Source of the DNA: Arthrobacter sp. UM1
Lineage (GTDB): Bacteria; Actinomycetota; Actinomycetes; Actinomycetales; Micrococcaceae
NCBI RefSeq assembly: GCF_020483305.1
Contig: NZ_JACWAB010000005.1
Coordinates: 81,945-145,944, forward strand
Direction of reading: 5' to 3'
Length of the DNA stretch: 64,000 bases
This document shows positions 17,233 through 27,074 of this stretch, piece after piece. The first letter of the stretch is position 1. Every line of letters begins with the position of its first letter. Position numbers and translations under genes: made by a program. The notes beneath the pieces are model-generated. The model had not been told where the DNA came from. It was given only the letters and a program-made list of their open reading frames with translations, and ran no database searches.

Positions 17233-18519
17233 TCAGCCGCGCGACGACGCCGGAGACGGCCTGGCCGGCGCAGGTGAGGTGTTCGGCGTTCCGGGGGAGG
17301 ACTTCACCGAGGACTTCGCGGGCGCTGCAGGCGGCTTCGCTGCCCCGGCCGGGGGCTTCGCCGGAGCCGAGGAGCGCTTGGCGGGCGCCTTGTCCGGCGC
17401 CTTGCTCGGTGAGGGCGGCCGGTTCGGTGAGGGCTTCCGCCCCGGCGCGGACGGGCTCGGCGAACTGTGGCGGTCCTTCGGCTTGCCGGGGTCCGTCGAG
17501 ACCACGAGCTTCACCTTGGTTCCCGCCTTGACCGACGAGTTGGGCCGCTCCGACTGCCTCGCCACCGTGCCGCCCGGCCACCCGGTGCCGCGGCTGTGCT
17601 CCACCTCGTAGGGGAGGCGGACGGAATCCGCCTCGAGGGCGGCTTTGGCGTCCCGGAGCGACATCCCCTGCACGTTGGGCACGGTGACCTCGCCCGTGGA
17701 GAGGGTCAGGATGACAGCAGTGCCGATCGCCACGTCCTCGCCCGGCTCCGGTGAGGTCTCCACGACGTCGCCTTCCGCCACCGTGGCGGAGTTCGCCCGC
17801 AGGGGCGGCCCGGCCTTGAGGCCGTGCTCCTCGAGGATCTTCTTGGCCTTCTCCTCCGAGACGCCCTTCAGGGTGTCCGGAACCCGGACATGGCTGGGCC
17901 CCACGGACACCACGACCACCACGGGCTCGTTCCGGTCCACCGACTGTCCCGCCGAAGGCGACGTGCTCACCACGTGCCCCTCCGGCACAGACTGCGACGT
18001 CCCGCTCTCGACCCGGTGCCGAAGCCCCTCCTTGGAGAGCGCCTTCACCGCCTTGGCCCTCTCCATCCCCGTGACGTCCGGGACGGTGAGGGTGGTGGGG
18101 CCCGCGGGCCGCTCCTGCGGGAGGGAACGGGAGAGCAGGTATCCCCCTCCGCCCACGACGACGACGGCGCCCGCCGCCAGCATGCCCATCGCCGTGCGGC
18201 GCGTCACCGCCCGGTGAGAGGAGGCCGGGTAGGGGCGTGGCGAGCCGAGCGGGCGGGACGGGCCCGAGGCGTTCGCGGCCTGGGCCTCGGGGCTTCCGGG
18301 AGGCAGGGCGTGCCCCTTCTCATCCCGAGGCTCGCTGAGGAGCTCGGCCAGGGAGGGGTCGGCCCCAGAGGGGTCAGTCCCCGAGGGGCCGGTCTCGGAT
18401 CCGGTGCTCGGGCGCTCGGAAGCTGAATCCGCTCTCAAACCTGAGGGACCCTCAGTTTCGGAGCCCTCGCCGGAGGGCTGGTGGACCCTGCGCGGGTTCG
18501 GCGCACCGGTGGAGTTCAT
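17233..18519 (-). CDS. Kinase-less PASTA-domain membrane protein
   Basis: A 428-residue single-pass protein with no kinase domain. Residues 1-108 are Pro/Ser/Gly-rich and cytoplasmic, residues ~109-130 are a membrane helix (TAMGMLAAGAVVVVGGGGYLL), and three PASTA repeats follow at about 142-209, 210-276 and 277-344, each starting V.VPD or V.VPN. The C-terminal ~80 residues are a Lys/Pro/Ser/Ala-rich tail. PASTA repeats bind uncrosslinked peptidoglycan or lipid II. It lies directly downstream of pknB, where many actinobacteria encode a second PASTA kinase. It could be a sensor or decoy working with PknB, or a wall-anchored scaffold. No frame disruption suggests a broken kinase. Confidence 0.85.
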   Translation of the reverse strand: MNSTGAPNPRRVHQPSGEGSETEGPSGLRADSASERPSTGSETGPSGTDPSGADPSLAELLSEPRDEKGHALPPGSPEAQAANASGPSRPLGSPRPYPASSHRAVTRRTAMGMLAAGAVVVVGGGGYLLSRSLPQERPAGPTTLTVPDVTGMERAKAVKALSKEGLRHRVESGTSQSVPEGHVVSTSPSAGQSVDRNEPVVVVVSVGPSHVRVPDTLKGVSEEKAKKILEEHGLKAGPPLRANSATVAEGDVVETSPEPGEDVAIGTAVILTLSTGEVTVPNVQGMSLRDAKAALEADSVRLPYEVEHSRGTGWPGGTVARQSERPNSSVKAGTKVKLVVSTDPGKPKDRHSSPSPSAPGRKPSPNRPPSPSKAPDKAPAKRSSAPAKPPAGAAKPPAAPAKSSVKSSPGTPNTSPAPARPSPASSRG

Positions 18520-18604
18520 AACGTCTGATCTTATCCTGAGCCGGGCGGCCCGTCAGTCGGGTTCCGCGAACCGGTCCGCGGGCCGCCCGGTCAGGACGTC
18601 TCGG

Positions 18605-20575
18605 TCAGGAGGACGTCCCGGACGTGCTCGCGGACGGGCTGGCCTGTGAGCTGGCGCGTCCTGCAGGCTTCTGCGAGGGCTTCGGCTTGGAGGGGTCCTG
18701 CGAGGGGGCGGGCGAGGACTGGTCCGGGCTCGAGGAGGGAGAAGGCGAGCTCTTCGGCCCCGTGGAGACGACGTAGGAGACGGATGACCCGTTCTCCACC
18801 TGCGACCCTTCGGCCGGAGTGACCCGGATGACCGAGCCCGCGGGAACGCTGTCCGAGGACTCTTCTCCGGAGCGCTCCGCAGTCAGGCCGGCGCTCTGGA
18901 TCGCGGCGATGGCCGCGTTCTCGCTCTGGCCCACGAGTCCGGAGGGAACCGTGACCCGGCCGGGCCCCGTGGAGTAGGTGATGTTGACCTGGGACCCCTT
19001 CTCCAGCTTCCCGGAGGGGTTCACCTCGGTCACCGTGCCCTTCCGGGCGTTGGCGTCCTCCTGGGCCACGACGTTGACGTTGAAGCCGAGCTTGAGCAGC
19101 TCGTCCCGGACGGCGGTGTACTCCCGGCCGATGTAGTCCGCGGGGTTGATGGTCACGGTGGAAGGAGTCGAGGGTTTCGAGGGCGTGGGCGTGGCGGACG
19201 TGGTCTTCGGCGAGGACGCGGTGCTGTCCTTGGGCGAGAACCAGCCCTGGATCTTGCCCGCGTTGAGCGCGGCCGCCACGGCAAGCGCGGCAAGGAGGAT
19301 GAGGACGATGAGGGGGAACGTCAGCCGAGAGCGGCGGCGAGGAGTACGGCGCTCGTGGCGCTCGTAGGCCGGGTTCTCCCCGGTGTATCCGTGCTGAGGG
19401 GTGGGGCCGATCTCGTCGTCGTACCCCCGGTCCAGGGCGCGGCGCGCGTCCGTGGAGGAGGAGACCTGTTCCTCCTCCTCGGGAAGCGAGAGGGGACCGT
19501 GGCTCGCTCCGGCGTGGTTCTGCCGAGAGGCGTTCGCGGCTCCGGCGGCCGAGCTGCCCGCGGCTCCTGCCGCTGCGCCGGCTCCTGCTGCTGCGGCGCC
19601 GGCGGCAGCGCCCCCGAGCCTGGGGAGGGCTGAGGTCTTCGGGCTGCCGCCCGAGGCACCGCGGCCCGTGTCCTGAACCCGGCGGACCTGCCCGGTCTGT
19701 CCCGTGGAGGGGCCGTCTGCGTAGCGGGCGATGCCGGGAACGGCCGCCTCGGCCCGCGCGGGGCTGCCGGCGAGGAGGGCGTCCGCGGCCTCGGCGAGCT
19801 TGTGCGCGTTGGCGGGGCGGTTGCCGGCCTCCTTCTCCAGCATGGTCATGATGAGGCCGCGGGTGGCGGCGGGGAGGGCCTCAGGGAGCGGTTCCGGCTG
19901 GTCCTGCACCTGGGCGAGCGCGATCTGGATCTGCGACTCGCCGGTGAAGGGACGGTGTCCGGCGAGGAGCTCGTATCCGATGATGCCGAGCGCGTAGATG
20001 TCGCTCGACCCGGTGGCGTTCTGGCCCGTGGCCTGCTCGGGGGCGAGGTACTGCGCGGTGCCCATGACCTGGCCCGTGGCGGTGAGCGGGACCTGGTCCG
20101 TGAGGCGGGCGATGCCGAAGTCCGTGATCTTGACCCGGCCGTCCGGCATGCAGAGGATGTTGCCGGGCTTCACGTCCCGGTGGACGAGGCCAGCGTCGTG
20201 CGCCACCGCGAGAGCCTTGGCGGTCTGCGCGATGATGCTGAGCGTCCGCTCGTTGGAGAGGACCCGCTCGGACTCGATGACCGAGGACAGCGGCTTGCCG
20301 GGCACGAGCTCCATGACGAGGTAGCCGGAGCCCTCCTCCTCGCCGTAGTCGAAGACGTTGGCGATGGCGGCGTGGCTGAGCAGAGCGGTGTGGCGGGCCT
20401 CGGCGCGGAAGCGGGCGAGGAACGCCGCGTCGCCGGTGTACTCCTCCTTGAGGATCTTGATGGCGACGCTGCGGCCGAGGATGGTGTCTTTGGCCTTCCA
20501 GACCTCGCCCATGCCGCCGATGGCGATCCGCTCGGTCAGCTCATACCGATTGCCGCCGAGCGTGTTTCCCTTCAT
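18605..20575 (-). CDS. pknB: Serine/threonine protein kinase PknB with PASTA repeats
   Basis: A 656-residue transmembrane Hanks-type kinase. Residues ~8-265 hold the catalytic domain: the Gly-rich loop [12 protein letters not shown], the VAIK lysine, [14 protein letters not shown] and LAPEQ, all intact. An Ala/Gly-rich juxtamembrane region leads to one helix ([20 protein letters not shown], ~420-440). Outside the cell lie two clear PASTA repeats (~474-607) and a Ser/Pro tail, fewer than the four of mycobacterial PknB. PknB senses muropeptides or lipid II and phosphorylates division and wall enzymes; PstP reverses this. The ATG at 20575 follows the pbpA stop after five bases; an overlapping GTG at 20584 is possible. 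Confidence 0.95.
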   Translation of the reverse strand: MKGNTLGGNRYELTERIAIGGMGEVWKAKDTILGRSVAIKILKEEYTGDAAFLARFRAEARHTALLSHAAIANVFDYGEEEGSGYLVMELVPGKPLSSVIESERVLSNERTLSIIAQTAKALAVAHDAGLVHRDVKPGNILCMPDGRVKITDFGIARLTDQVPLTATGQVMGTAQYLAPEQATGQNATGSSDIYALGIIGYELLAGHRPFTGESQIQIALAQVQDQPEPLPEALPAATRGLIMTMLEKEAGNRPANAHKLAEAADALLAGSPARAEAAVPGIARYADGPSTGQTGQVRRVQDTGRGASGGSPKTSALPRLGGAAAGAAAAGAGAAAGAAGSSAAGAANASRQNHAGASHGPLSLPEEEEQVSSSTDARRALDRGYDDEIGPTPQHGYTGENPAYERHERRTPRRRSRLTFPLIVLILLAALAVAAALNAGKIQGWFSPKDSTASSPKTTSATPTPSKPSTPSTVTINPADYIGREYTAVRDELLKLGFNVNVVAQEDANARKGTVTEVNPSGKLEKGSQVNITYSTGPGRVTVPSGLVGQSENAAIAAIQSAGLTAERSGEESSDSVPAGSVIRVTPAEGSQVENGSSVSYVVSTGPKSSPSPSSSPDQSSPAPSQDPSKPKPSQKPAGRASSQASPSASTSGTSS

Positions 20576-20580
20576 GGGCC

Positions 20581-22038
20581 TCACTTGTTCAACACCGCCT
20601 CGTAGATTTTCCGGGCCGCCGACGTCACGGCGTAGTTTCCGGAGTCCGTATCTGTGTGGGTGACCACCACGGTCACCGCGACCTGGGGGTCGTCCGCCGG
20701 CGCGAAGCCGGTGTACCAGGAGTTGGTCTCGTTGTTCGCGATCTCGGCCGTGCCGGTCTTCGAGGAGATCTCGACGCCGGGGATCGCCGCGCCCGTGGCC
20801 GTGCCGGAGCGCGTGGTCTCCTTCATCATGTCCTTGATCTCGGAGGCCGTGTTCTCGTCCGTGGCCCGCTGCAGCGTCTTCGCCTTGAACTGGCGCTTGA
20901 CGCTGAGGTCCTGCCCGCGCACGGTCTTGACGAGCTGCGGCTGCATGATCTCGCCGCCGTTCGCGATGGCCATGGCCATCATGTTGATCTGCATGGGCGT
21001 GGCCTTGACGTTGTACTGGCCGATCGCGGACAGCGCCAGCTGGTCCTTCGAGAGGCCCTGCGGGAACTGGCTCGCGGTCACGTTCGTGGGGATCTTGAGC
21101 GACTTGCCGAAGCCGAAGTCCTGCGCCTTCTTCGAGATCGTGTCCTCGCCGAGGTCCATCGCGATCTTCGCGTAGGGCGTGTTGCAGGAGTGGGCCAGGA
21201 CCCAGGTGAAGCTGGCCTTGGACTGCGTGCCGCAGGCGCCGAGCCGGTAGTTCGGCAGGTCCGTGGTGGTTCCGGGCAGCCGCAGGACGGGCGGGTTGTC
21301 CAGCTCCTTGTCCTTGCTGTACTTCCCCGACTCCAGCGCCGCGGCCGTGTCCACGATCTTGAAGACCGAGCCCGGCGCCAGGAGGTTCTCCGTGGCCGGG
21401 TTGGTGTAGGCCGAGAGGCCCTTGACGCCGTCGAGCTGCTGGAGGTTTCGGGCCACAACGTTGTTGTCATGGCTCGCGAGCTGGTTCGCGTCGAAGCTCG
21501 GCTTGGAGGCCATGGCCAGAACCTCGCCGGTCTTCGGGTTGGTCACGATGGCCACCGCCTGCTGTCCCTCGTTTCCCTGCGGCTCCGGCAGCGCGTCATA
21601 GGCCACCTTCTGCAGCTGCGGGTCCACCGTCAGCTCCACGGAGTCGCCGCCGGGCTCGGTGCCGGAGAGGATCTGGGCGGTCCGGTCGAAGAACTGGGAG
21701 TCCCCGGTCCCCGAGAGCTCGTCGTTGAGCGCGGACTCCAGCTGGGTGGAGCCGAGCGTCAGCGAGTAGAAGCCGGTCAGGCTCGAATACATCGGCCCGC
21801 CCGGGTAGTCCCGCTGGTACTTCCAGTCGTCATTGCTCGGCACGGACTGGGCCAGGGTGACGCCGTCGGCCGTGATCTGCCCGCGGTTCTTGGAGAACTC
21901 GGCGAGAATCCGCCGGGAGTTCCAGTTGTTGGCCTGCAGGGATCCGGCCTGGAAGAACTGCACCACGGTGAGCGAGCCGAGGATCAGCGTGAAGAGGACC
22001 ACCGCGGCGATCCACGTGTTGCGAATGGCCTGGTTCAT
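20581..22038 (-). CDS. pbpA: Penicillin-binding protein A (class B transpeptidase)
   Basis: A 485-residue class B PBP anchored by an N-terminal helix ([21 protein letters not shown]). The transpeptidase domain carries the three active-site motifs in order: SxxK as APGSVFKI, SxN as HSCN and KTG as SSKTGTAE. It crosslinks peptidoglycan at the division site or pole and pairs with the RodA glycosyltransferase encoded just upstream, the two genes overlapping by four bases. In mycobacteria PbpA is a phosphorylation target of the adjacent kinase. Length and motifs are normal. Confidence 0.95.
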   Translation of the reverse strand: MNQAIRNTWIAAVVLFTLILGSLTVVQFFQAGSLQANNWNSRRILAEFSKNRGQITADGVTLAQSVPSNDDWKYQRDYPGGPMYSSLTGFYSLTLGSTQLESALNDELSGTGDSQFFDRTAQILSGTEPGGDSVELTVDPQLQKVAYDALPEPQGNEGQQAVAIVTNPKTGEVLAMASKPSFDANQLASHDNNVVARNLQQLDGVKGLSAYTNPATENLLAPGSVFKIVDTAAALESGKYSKDKELDNPPVLRLPGTTTDLPNYRLGACGTQSKASFTWVLAHSCNTPYAKIAMDLGEDTISKKAQDFGFGKSLKIPTNVTASQFPQGLSKDQLALSAIGQYNVKATPMQINMMAMAIANGGEIMQPQLVKTVRGQDLSVKRQFKAKTLQRATDENTASEIKDMMKETTRSGTATGAAIPGVEISSKTGTAEIANNETNSWYTGFAPADDPQVAVTVVVTHTDTDSGNYAVTSAARKIYEAVLNK

Positions 22039-23438
22039 GCTGCGTCAGCCTCCTGTCGAGCGGGCCAGAAACGGCGACGGCGGCGGGCGTCCTGGTCCTC
22101 GTCCGTCATGGGGCCCGTGACGATGGGCCGGCGGGCGTTCTGCGAGATGAGCAGCAGCAGCGCCACGATGATCCAGTTCGCGAGCAGGGACGAGCCGCCG
22201 GCCGCCATGAACGGGGTGGTGAGGCCCGTGAGGGGCAGCAGGCGGGTCACGCCGCCGGCGATGGTGAAGAACTGGAGCGCCACGACGAACGAGAGGCCCG
22301 CCGCGAGCAGCTTGCCGAAGCCGTCCTTGGTGCCGAGGGCGGCCCGCATCCCCCGGGAGACGAAGAGGACGAACAGGACCACGATGGCCATGAGGCCGAT
22401 GAGCCCCAGCTCCTCGCCGAAGGCCGTCAGGATCATGTCCGAGTTGGCGTACGTGACGATGTCCGGGCGCCCCTGGCCGAGGCCGGCGCCGAACAGGCCC
22501 CCGCTCGCGAGGCCGAAGAGGCCCTGGACCACCTGGTGGGAGCCGCCCACCGAGTCGTAGTACTGCGGCTCGAACGCGTACAGCCACCCGTTGATGCGCC
22601 GCGTCGCGTGGCCCACGAAGAAGTAGGCCAGGACCACTCCGGCGGCGACGAACGAGAGGCCGATGACGATCCACGAGATCCGGCCTGTGGCGATGTAGAT
22701 CATCGCCATGAAGAGGCCGAAGAAGAGCAGGGACGAGCCGAGGTCATTCTGCGTGACGAGCACGCCGATGGAGATGAGCCAGGCCACCACCATGGGCGCG
22801 AGGTCCTTGAAGCGCGGGAACTGCAGCGGGCCGAACCTGCGGCCGGCCAGGAGGATGAGATCCCGGTTCGTGGAGAGGTACCCCGCGAAGAAGACGGCGA
22901 GCGCGATCTTGGCCACCTCGCCGGGCTGGAAGGTGCCGAACCCGACGTTGATCCACAGGCGCGCGCCGTTGATGGGCACGCCGATGGGCGGCGGAAGCAT
23001 CGGAAGCAGCAGGAGCACGAGGGCCGCGAAGAGGCAGATGTAGGTGAAGCGCTGCAGGCGGCGGGCGTCCCGGAGGAACACGACCACCGCGGCTGCGACG
23101 AGGAGCGAGAGGGCGGTCCAGATGAGCTGCCGCCCGGCGTCGTCCCTGGCGCCGAACGGGATGTCCAGGCGGTGGATCATCGCGAGTCCGAGGCCGTTGA
23201 GGACGGTGGCGATGGGCAGGAGCATCGGGTCCGCGTAGCGGGCCCGGATGCGCAGGACGATGTGGATGAGCAGCGTGAGCCCCATGAAGACCCCCTGCCG
23301 CACCCAGAATCCGGGGCTGAGCGAGTCCAGCATGACCATGTCCACGTTCCAGTACGCGCCCACGCTGATGGCCCACGCGACCACGAGCAGCGCGAGCTCG
23401 AGATTGCGGCGGGGCTTCGGTGCAGTCAGAACCTCCAT
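22035..23438 (-). CDS. rodA: SEDS peptidoglycan glycosyltransferase RodA (FtsW/RodA/SpoVE family)
   Basis: A 467-residue polytopic membrane protein with about ten helices, polymerising lipid II into glycan strands. Recognisable family blocks are the periplasmic-loop region INGARLWINVGFGTFQPGEVAKI, followed by KDLAPMVVAWLISIGVLVTQNDLGSSLLFFGLFMAMIYIATGR with the conserved DLGSS, then GLFGAGLGQGRPDIVTYANSDMILTAFGEELGLIG, and the C-terminal PLTGLTTPFMAAGGSSLLANW. It pairs with PbpA downstream (ATGA overlap) and follows pstP by two bases. The short soluble C-terminus (~30 residues) is basic. Confidence 0.95.
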   Translation of the reverse strand: MEVLTAPKPRRNLELALLVVAWAISVGAYWNVDMVMLDSLSPGFWVRQGVFMGLTLLIHIVLRIRARYADPMLLPIATVLNGLGLAMIHRLDIPFGARDDAGRQLIWTALSLLVAAAVVVFLRDARRLQRFTYICLFAALVLLLLPMLPPPIGVPINGARLWINVGFGTFQPGEVAKIALAVFFAGYLSTNRDLILLAGRRFGPLQFPRFKDLAPMVVAWLISIGVLVTQNDLGSSLLFFGLFMAMIYIATGRISWIVIGLSFVAAGVVLAYFFVGHATRRINGWLYAFEPQYYDSVGGSHQVVQGLFGLASGGLFGAGLGQGRPDIVTYANSDMILTAFGEELGLIGLMAIVVLFVLFVSRGMRAALGTKDGFGKLLAAGLSFVVALQFFTIAGGVTRLLPLTGLTTPFMAAGGSSLLANWIIVALLLLISQNARRPIVTGPMTDEDQDARRRRRFWPARQEADAA

Positions 23439-23440
23439 GG

Positions 23441-24952
23441 CTACCCTCCGCAGATGGTCGAGCGGTCAGTGGACGAGGAGGGCCCGGGCGCGGAGCCGGG
23501 GCTGGCCGAGTCGCTCTTCGAGGCGCTCGGCTTCGGGCTCGGCGAGGCGGACTCGCCGGGCTTCCCGCTCTTCGAGGGCGAGGGCTTCTTGCCGCTCGCG
23601 TGCCCCGAGGGGAAGCAGCTCTGGGCGCGGGCCATGGATCGCAGGCTCTCGACGATGCTCTGAGCGTGTCCGAGGTCCCGGGCGGCGACCGTCCGCTGCA
23701 GGTTCTGCCGCGCGTTCTCCGGCAGGACCGCGACGTCCACGTTGGACTCCTCCTGGACGTGCGAGAGGGAGATGGGGCCGAGCCGCTGGGCCACCCCGTT
23801 GTAGACGGCCACCTTCCCGTCATGCTCGCCGACGTAGTAGCGCGTCTGCGTCCACATGTAGCCGAGCGTGCCGACCACGGCGAGCAGCAGCACGAGGACG
23901 CCGAGCACCGCCGGCAGGAGCCAGGGGCGGCGCCGGGCGGGATACGCCTGGACGACGCTCTCCCCGTCCTCCTCCGAGGAGCCCTCGGTCTCGTCTGCGT
24001 CCTGGCCGTCCCTCGCGCCCTCGGCGGCGGAGCGCTGCTCCGAACTGTGGGCCGTGACCACGGGGAGCATGCCCGTCTCCGTGGCGAGCGAGGCGGCGCC
24101 CACGAGACGGTGCGGGCGCCGGTTGAGGTCTTGGCGCAGGATCGCGGCGCTCGGGGCCTCCGGATCGACGGGCGCCCTGTGGGCGCTCTGCAGGCGCTCC
24201 GGCGCCGGCACGGGGTCCGCGGGCAGGGTCTCGGCGTCCACAACGTCGACGACGGCGACCGTCACGTTGTCCGGTGCGCCGCCCTCGAGGGTGCGCTCCA
24301 CGAGGATGTCGCAGATCTCGGTCAGGCTGTCCGTGGAGCGGACCACCTCCTCGATCTCCGCGAGGGAGACTACGTCCGTGAGGCCGTCCGAGCAGAGGAG
24401 CCAGCGCTCGCCGAGCTCGACCTCGAGCGTGGCGAGGTCCACCTCGGGGGAGGCGTCCGAGTCTCCGAGCACGCGGGCGATGACGTTGCGGTGCGGGTGG
24501 GTCTTGGCCTGCTCCGGCAGGAGGCGGCCCTCGTCCACAAGCCGCTGGACGAACGTGTGGTCCAGGCTGACCTGCTCGAACACGTCCCCGCGCAGGCGGT
24601 ACGCGCGCGAGTCCCCGATGTGGGCGAACTGGATCCGGTCTCCGTCGATGAGGAGCGCCGTCAGCGTCGTGCCCATGCCCGCGAGATCGGGGCTCGTCTT
24701 GACGATCTCGTTCATGAGCAGGTTGGCGTTCTGGATCTCGTCCGCGAGATTCAGGGCGGCGTCATCCTGATCGCGGCGGTCCAGGGGCGCCAGCCCGAGG
24801 ACCGCGGTGGCCGAGGCGACGTTGCCGCCGGCGTGGCCGCCCATGCCGTCGCCGAGCACGGCGAGGTAGCGGCCGGTGTAGGCGGAGTCGTCGTTCTTGC
24901 GACGGACCTGGCCCACATCGGTCTTGGCGGCGAAGGTGAAGGCGAGCTGCAA
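23441..24952 (-). CDS. pstP: PP2C-type protein phosphatase PstP
   Basis: A 503-residue membrane-anchored Ser/Thr phosphatase. The N-terminal ~235 residues form the PP2C domain with metal and phosphate motifs in order: RKNDD, VLGDGMGGHAGG, GMGTTLTALL, HIGDSRAYRL, LCSDGLTDVV and PDNVTVAVVDV. A linker of about 95 residues precedes the helix WLLPAVLGVLVLLLAVVGTLGYMW. The extracytoplasmic domain of ~150 residues ends in a Ser/Pro/Lys-rich tail. PstP dephosphorylates PknB and its substrates. It sits between fhaB and rodA with gaps of only two to three bases, so the operon is tightly packed. Confidence 0.95.
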   Translation of the reverse strand: MQLAFTFAAKTDVGQVRRKNDDSAYTGRYLAVLGDGMGGHAGGNVASATAVLGLAPLDRRDQDDAALNLADEIQNANLLMNEIVKTSPDLAGMGTTLTALLIDGDRIQFAHIGDSRAYRLRGDVFEQVSLDHTFVQRLVDEGRLLPEQAKTHPHRNVIARVLGDSDASPEVDLATLEVELGERWLLCSDGLTDVVSLAEIEEVVRSTDSLTEICDILVERTLEGGAPDNVTVAVVDVVDAETLPADPVPAPERLQSAHRAPVDPEAPSAAILRQDLNRRPHRLVGAASLATETGMLPVVTAHSSEQRSAAEGARDGQDADETEGSSEEDGESVVQAYPARRRPWLLPAVLGVLVLLLAVVGTLGYMWTQTRYYVGEHDGKVAVYNGVAQRLGPISLSHVQEESNVDVAVLPENARQNLQRTVAARDLGHAQSIVESLRSMARAQSCFPSGHASGKKPSPSKSGKPGESASPSPKPSASKSDSASPGSAPGPSSSTDRSTICGG

Positions 24953-24955
24953 GGG

Positions 24956-25450
24956 CTAGTTCCTCAGCTCGAAGACGGTCTTGCCGATGCGCAGCGGCGT
25001 GCCGGGCTCCACGGGGATGGCGCGCACGAGCGGCTCGGAGCCCACGAACGTGCCGTTGGTGGAGCCGAGGTCCTCGATGAACCAGCGGCTGCCCTGCGGG
25101 AAGAGGCGGGCGTGGCGCCCCGAGGCGTAGTCGTCCGCCAGCACGAGCGTGGACTCCTGCGCCCGGCCCAGGAGGACGGGCGAGTCCGCGAGCTCGACGA
25201 CGGTGCCGGCCTGCGGGCCCTCGGTCACCACGAGCTTGGTCGGCCGCACCCGGGCGGGAGCCGGAGGGGTGGCCGGAGCGGCGGAGGCGCGGGACGAGCT
25301 CCCGCGCGCGGCCTGGGGCGCCGCGGAGCCCGCCCTGCGGGGGCCGTTGACGCCGAGGTCCCGGCGCAGGGCGCCGATGATGAGGGCCACCATCACCCAG
25401 AGGAGGATGAGGAAGCCGAAGCGGATGGCGGTGACGGTCAGCTCGCTCAC
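24956..25450 (-). CDS. fhaB: FHA-domain protein FhaB (FipA)
   Basis: A 164-residue protein with an N-terminal membrane segment (FGFLILLWVMVALIIGALRRDLG), an Ala/Pro/Ser-rich linker and a C-terminal FHA domain (~75-164). The FHA core includes VLLGRAQESTLVL, SGRHARLFPQGSRWFIEDLGSTNGTFVG and PLRIGKTVFEL, with the Arg, Ser, His and Asn of the phosphothreonine pocket in place. In mycobacteria the homolog binds phosphorylated partners at the septum, including FtsZ/FtsQ-associated complexes. It overlaps fhaA by four bases upstream and pstP follows almost immediately. Confidence 0.93.
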   Translation of the reverse strand: MSELTVTAIRFGFLILLWVMVALIIGALRRDLGVNGPRRAGSAAPQAARGSSSRASAAPATPPAPARVRPTKLVVTEGPQAGTVVELADSPVLLGRAQESTLVLADDYASGRHARLFPQGSRWFIEDLGSTNGTFVGSEPLVRAIPVEPGTPLRIGKTVFELRN

Positions 25451-26463
25451 GTGCGCGCCCCCCGCCTGTCCTGGTCCGGATAGTCCGGCTCGAACCGGGC
25501 GCCGCGCTGATGCGTGCTCCGCGGGGGCCGCTCCTGGAGGCGGAACGAGACGCGCGTCCCGGCCAGGCTGAGGACGGAGCCGTCCGTCAGCTCCTCCTCG
25601 CGCTCCAGCGGGAAGCCGTTGAGGTGGGTTCCGTTGGTGGAGCCCAGATCACGGACCCAGTAGCGGCCGTCCTCCGCGATGATCTCGATGTGGCGGCGCG
25701 AGACGCCGTCGTCCTCCACCGAGATGTCCGCCGAGGAGGAGCGGCCGATGACGACCGACTCGCCCTCGATGGCATACCGCTGGCCCGCGACGGTGAGGAT
25801 GCCCTGGTACTCGGGCTCCTGCGGCTCGTCATAGGCCGGGGCCGCGGCCGAGAGGCGGGTGTCCGCGTAGCCCTCCTCGAAGCCGTCCCGGGCCGAGGAG
25901 CGGTCCGCGGCCGGCGTCTCGGCGGATGCGCCGGAGAGGGCGCCGGGCTCGGCGTTGGACGGGGCGTGATCCGGAGCGGCGGGCGGCTCCGAGGCGAGGT
26001 CCTCTGCGTCTGCGGGGTCCCGGGGAGAGTCCTCCTCCGGCCGGTGGTCCCTGGCCTCCCGGTGGCGGTGCTCGCCGTAGGGGAGCGGATTGCCCTCGTT
26101 GTCCGTGAAGTCCGTGTCCACCTCGAACTCGTTCTCCCCGAGCTCGGGGTCCCGGACGAACTTCACCTCGACGTCCGCGGGCAGCGTGTAGCCCTGGTTC
26201 CGGGCGTGGCGGATGAGGACATCGCACAGCTCTTCCGCGAGCTGGGTTCCCCACTCCTTGGCCTTCTCATAGGCGCCGGAGCCGAAGCGGAACGTGGCGT
26301 CATTCGGCGCGATGCTGCGGTCTTTCCGAGAGACGATGGCGCGGTCTGTGGCGTTGCGCAGAGCGCTCGCGAGCTCGACCGGCTGCAGATTCCCCCCGCG
26401 GCCGCTGAACGGCTTGCGGACGGCCCGCTCGATCCGGCGCTCGAGGTTGTCGAGCAGTCCCAT
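25447..26463 (-). CDS. fhaA: FHA-domain protein FhaA with DUF3662 domain
   Basis: A 338-residue cytosolic protein. The N-terminal ~125 residues are the DUF3662 domain (MGLLDNLERRIERAVRKPFS..., then ELASALRNATDRAIVSRKD and VEVKFVRDPELGENEFEV). A long acidic, Pro-rich linker follows. The C-terminal FHA domain contains VVIGRSSSADISVEDDGVSRRHIEI and YWVRDLGSTNGTHLNGFPL, with an intact phosphothreonine pocket. In mycobacteria FhaA binds phosphorylated MviN/CwlM and regulates peptidoglycan precursor export. It is the first gene of the operon. The ATG at 26463 has an AAAGGGGG ribosome binding site, and a TAGTAT -10-like element lies about 90 bases upstream. Confidence 0.93.
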   Translation of the reverse strand: MGLLDNLERRIERAVRKPFSGRGGNLQPVELASALRNATDRAIVSRKDRSIAPNDATFRFGSGAYEKAKEWGTQLAEELCDVLIRHARNQGYTLPADVEVKFVRDPELGENEFEVDTDFTDNEGNPLPYGEHRHREARDHRPEEDSPRDPADAEDLASEPPAAPDHAPSNAEPGALSGASAETPAADRSSARDGFEEGYADTRLSAAAPAYDEPQEPEYQGILTVAGQRYAIEGESVVIGRSSSADISVEDDGVSRRHIEIIAEDGRYWVRDLGSTNGTHLNGFPLEREEELTDGSVLSLAGTRVSFRLQERPPRSTHQRGARFEPDYPDQDRRGART

Positions 26464-26868
26464 GGGACCCCCTTTCCATCGCATCTCGGGCGGCGCCCCC
26501 GGACGTGTCCCGGGCACGCTGTGCATGCGGCGCACCGAGGCCGCGTAGACCCGATACTACTGAAGCGTTCTGGGCGCCGCCTGTTCCAGCGCTGGATTGC
26601 GTGGACAGTTTTCTGTGCGAGCGCACAATGTCCACAGGCCGGCGGCGGGCCGTCGTCGCCCTCTGATCCCCGGCACGGCGGGGCGCTCGGGAAGGGGTGC
26701 AGAGAGACGGGGCGACGGCGAGAGGGGCGTGGCGGGAGTGAAGAGATCGGGTGTGCCGGGAGAGGGGGAACGCGAGTCGAGCAGCCGAGCCCGGGCACGA
26801 TTTCTGTTCTGTGCGAGCCTGGGCTAAACTTGTCGAGTTGTCTGTGGGCAGTGCCCGCAGGTCTTCAC
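26464..26868. promoter_or_regulatory. Divergent promoter region between fhaA operon and tRNA-Leu
   Basis: About 400 bases without a credible gene. On the minus strand a TAGTAT hexamer (26554-26559) may be the -10 of the fhaA operon, without a convincing -35. On the plus strand TAAACT near 26824 is a possible -10 for the tRNA gene. One ATGTCCACA sequence near 26627 resembles a single DnaA box. Confidence 0.35.
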
Positions 26869-26952
<84 letters not shown>

Positions 26953-26986
26953 CCGCGGCTCGGATCCGGAACGGATCCCGAGCACA

Positions 26987-27020
26987 GGCCCCGGTCACGG
27001 ATGTGGCCGGGGCCTTCTGC
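26987..27020 (+). terminator. Terminator of tRNA-Leu
   Basis: A 12-bp stem with one G-T pair (GGCCCCGGTCAC at 26987-26998 and 27003-27014) and a GGAT tetraloop is followed by TTCTGCGTTT. Its place 35 bases after the tRNA supports termination on the plus strand. Confidence 0.65.
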
Positions 27021-27074
27021 GTTTCCGGGGTGGCGATGTTTCCGGGGCGGCTCCCGCACGTCCGTGGCCCGCGG

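Noticed and set aside
17233..18604. Frameshifted second PASTA kinase
   Set aside because: Only 85 bases separate this gene from the pknB stop and none of its frames shows kinase motifs, so the PASTA-only form is a complete gene rather than a broken kinase.
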